A stretch of DNA of 64,000 bases from Phascolomyces articulosus. Taxonomy: Eukaryota > Mucoromycota > Mucoromycetes > Mucorales > Lichtheimiaceae. Positions 62,185 through 64,000 of this stretch are shown here, one piece after another. How positions within the stretch are numbered: the first letter of the stretch is position 1; each line of letters begins with the position of its first letter. The notes under the pieces were generated by a model. That model had not been told where the DNA came from. It saw nothing but the letters and a program-made list of their open reading frames with translations, and did no database searches. Made by a program: the position numbers and the translations under genes. The stretch spans positions 372,001 through 436,000 of the forward strand of contig JAIXMP010000032.1 of assembly GCA_025677815.1 (NCBI GenBank). The letters are read 5' to 3'.

Positions 62185-62921
62185 GGTTGTGTAAATGTGA
62201 TGTGTGTGAGTATGTATGTAGAGTGAAGTGAAAGGAAAAAAAGAAAGATGAAAAGAGGACCGTGGGACTTTTTCGGCGGCTCTTTTTGTAGTTTTTTGAA
62301 ATGTTTCACAAGGCCAAAATCTATAAAGCATCTAAGCAACAACAAATTTTCAATGTCCCTGAGCTCGCAACTGGTTAGCCAATCAAATTCTTAGTTCAAA
62401 CTACCCAATCATGAGTCTTGCCAAATTGATGAGGTATTTGGTTTCTGTACTATTCCCAACTGTTTTGCAAAAGATTTTCCCTTGAGAACACAATTGCATC
62501 ATTTTAATCTATAACCGTCGTTTTATAAAAAGTAGTTTACATATGTCTTTTAAAATGATACACGTTCATCTTTGTTAATATTGACAATTTGCTAAATTAA
62601 TTGATAAATGTCCTTGGTCATCATCAAAAAATGACAAATCTTATAGCTTAAATGGTTATCATCATATAATAGAAAATTGAAAAGAGGCTATATATCCATG
62701 ATGCATGTGTTCATTGTTATGACCATACCATCATAATAACAATGAAAAAAAAAATTGGGGAATCACAAGAAAATGTAATGTTCAGGAACAGCACGCTACT
62801 TAAAAAAAATGCGGGGATAAAATCTTGTATTTAAGCTGACCTTTATCGTTTCAAAATTGGCATTTCAATATATTTCTTTTCAATTTCTTTTTTTTCTTAT
62901 ATATTTTTGACATTGTTTATA
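62185..62921. other. Divergent intergenic region
   Basis: 740 bp between AACS and the hydrolase gene. AT-rich; nothing beyond presumed promoters. Confidence 0.45.
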
Positions 62922-64000
62922 ATGGCACCTCCTTCGACATTGGTTGAAAAAGGTCATGTTGACGTGGCAAAGAATGGTCGTGAGTCCAAGCCTGTAAATA
63001 TTTATTATGAGAAACATGGTTATGGTCCTGAAAAAGTGTTACTTGTAATGGGTATGGAATGGTTTCTCATTGTCCTGTTTTTGTTTTATGCAAAAAGAGT
63101 ATGGGGAAATTAATACTCGTGTTTTAATTTGTTTTTTAATTCATATGTATATATAGGTCTTAGTACACCATGTTCAGCTTGGGATTTCCAGGTAACATAT
63201 TAAGGAAATAGAGATTTGATTATAAGGATGGTAAAATGCTCAATGGATGTTAATTATGGAATATACCACTAGGTTGATTATTTGGCACGCTCAGGCAAAT
63301 ATACCGTTGTCATTTTTGATAACCGTGGCATGGGACATTCTGGTAAGTTTTAGTTGCTCAAGATTTTTGCATGTGCTGTTAACTATATCATTGAGCGGAT
63401 TTGTCATTGATCTTTTTTTAAAAAAAAATGTATAGATTCGCCATTGGGTATTTATTCGTAAGTACTAGTCAGCTTTATTAACCATCTTTGGGGTTCACTC
63501 ACATGTCCATCAACAACAATCATTGACAAAACCATGGAATTAACCAAATATATTTATTTAAAATAGAACTTCACAAATGGCCAAAGATGCCCTTATTTTA
63601 CTTGATCACCTTGGATGGACAAAAAATGTACACATCAATGGTGTATCTATGGGCGGTATGATTTCCTTAGAAATGGTGGATGCAGCACCAGATAGATTTT
63701 CTTCTTTAACATTGACCAGTACGACTGCCAAGCGTAATATACCCACTGTAAGTTTTTATGACAGAAAAAAAAACTATTCATTTTTTATGTCCATAAATTA
63801 TATATATCTGAACAAAAAAATCTTATGTAAAACGATAAATTTTTTTTTTTAGTGGGCCGCCATTTCTGCATTATCCAAGATTGCTCTTTTCTATAATGAC
63901 CCTCGAGATAAGTTGATAACCGCTATGGAACTTGTCTATCCTCAAAAATGGTTATCTCAAAAACCTGAGAACCCATCCAAAGCTGCTGAATATGATACCA
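62922..64000 (+). CDS. Alpha/beta hydrolase (runs off right edge)
   Basis: Exons 62922-63051, 63157-63191, 63273-63342, 63436-63457 (22 nt), 63567-63747 and 63853 to the window end give about 195 residues of an incomplete protein. The fold is that of a classical alpha/beta hydrolase: VLLVMGLSTPCSAWDFQ supplies the oxyanion-hole loop, VVIFDNRGMGHSDSP the strand-4 turn, and HINGVSMGGMISLEM the nucleophile elbow with Ser113 (GxSxG). TLTSTTAKRNIP and a helical cap region follow. The catalytic Asp and His would lie beyond the edge. No targeting signal is evident, and the substrate is unknown. Confidence 0.88.

Noticed and set aside
1..64000. CRISPR array, rRNA operon, tRNA genes, intact transposon or biosynthetic cluster
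   Set aside because: None seen on reading both strands; direct repeats are simple-sequence or short duplications, and the P450 and methyltransferase have no linked pathway genes.

Overview
This is a eukaryotic, fungal window: AT-rich DNA with many short introns (mostly 50-110 nt, GT...TAG), genes on both strands, and long asparagine-, histidine-, threonine- and glutamine-rich stretches in several proteins. A class II fructose-bisphosphate aldolase, a Bur1-type CDK, a complex I assembly factor (so not a Saccharomyces-type yeast) and the compact AT-rich style fit an early-diverging filamentous fungus, most likely Mucoromycota/Mucorales. The species cannot be named from the sequence. Gene models below were spliced by hand; for all but the DDB1/CPSF-family gene and the two edge genes the exon lengths add up to an open frame.

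Layout. 1-640: 5' part of a type II membrane protein (minus, runs off the left edge). 2.8-4.8 kb: two adjacent decayed genes, one leucine-rich-repeat-like. 5.4-6.9 kb: secreted GH27 alpha-galactosidase-like enzyme (+), converging on a syntaxin-16/Tlg2 t-SNARE (-). 10.2-11.1 kb: ribosomal protein eL18 (-), divergent from TOM70 (+, 12.1-14.7 kb). 14.7-20.3 and 22-24 kb: gene-poor DNA with a pair of related decayed coding fragments, an A36 tract, an inverted repeat and an AATATT-rich patch; between them a kelch-repeat gene (-, 20.4-21.9 kb). 24.1-25.8 kb: BUR1/CDK9-like kinase (+), converging on a SAM methyltransferase (-, 26.3-28.2 kb). 30.3-31.2 kb: NDUFAF2-like factor (+). 33.0-33.3 kb: tandem repeat. 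33.6-34.3 kb: COX4 (+), converging on a large MMS1_N/CPSF_A (DDB1/Rse1/CPSF1 family) gene (-, 34.5-41.0 kb). 42.2-45.9 kb: multi-RRM RNA-binding protein (+). 46.3-47.0 kb: PAS-like orphan (+), converging on COQ9 (-). 49.7-50.7 kb: GNAT acetyltransferase (+). 51.5-53.9 kb: cytochrome P450 (+), converging on aldolase FBA1 (-). 58.3 and 59.0 kb: a low-complexity orphan and a CYSTM-like small protein (+), the latter converging at 73 bp on acetoacetyl-CoA synthetase (-). 62.9 kb to the right edge: alpha/beta hydrolase (+, partial).

The genes are mostly unrelated housekeeping genes; I see no biosynthetic cluster, intact transposon or defence-like system. Four nuclear genes for mitochondrial proteins (TOM70, NDUFAF2-like, COX4, COQ9) fall in the window, probably by chance. 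The least ordinary items are the decayed LRR gene with three in-frame stops, a single-codon first exon followed by a GC-AG intron in eL18, a possible 31-nt intron in the GH27 gene, the two related degenerate fragments, and the inverted-repeat element near 19.3 kb.
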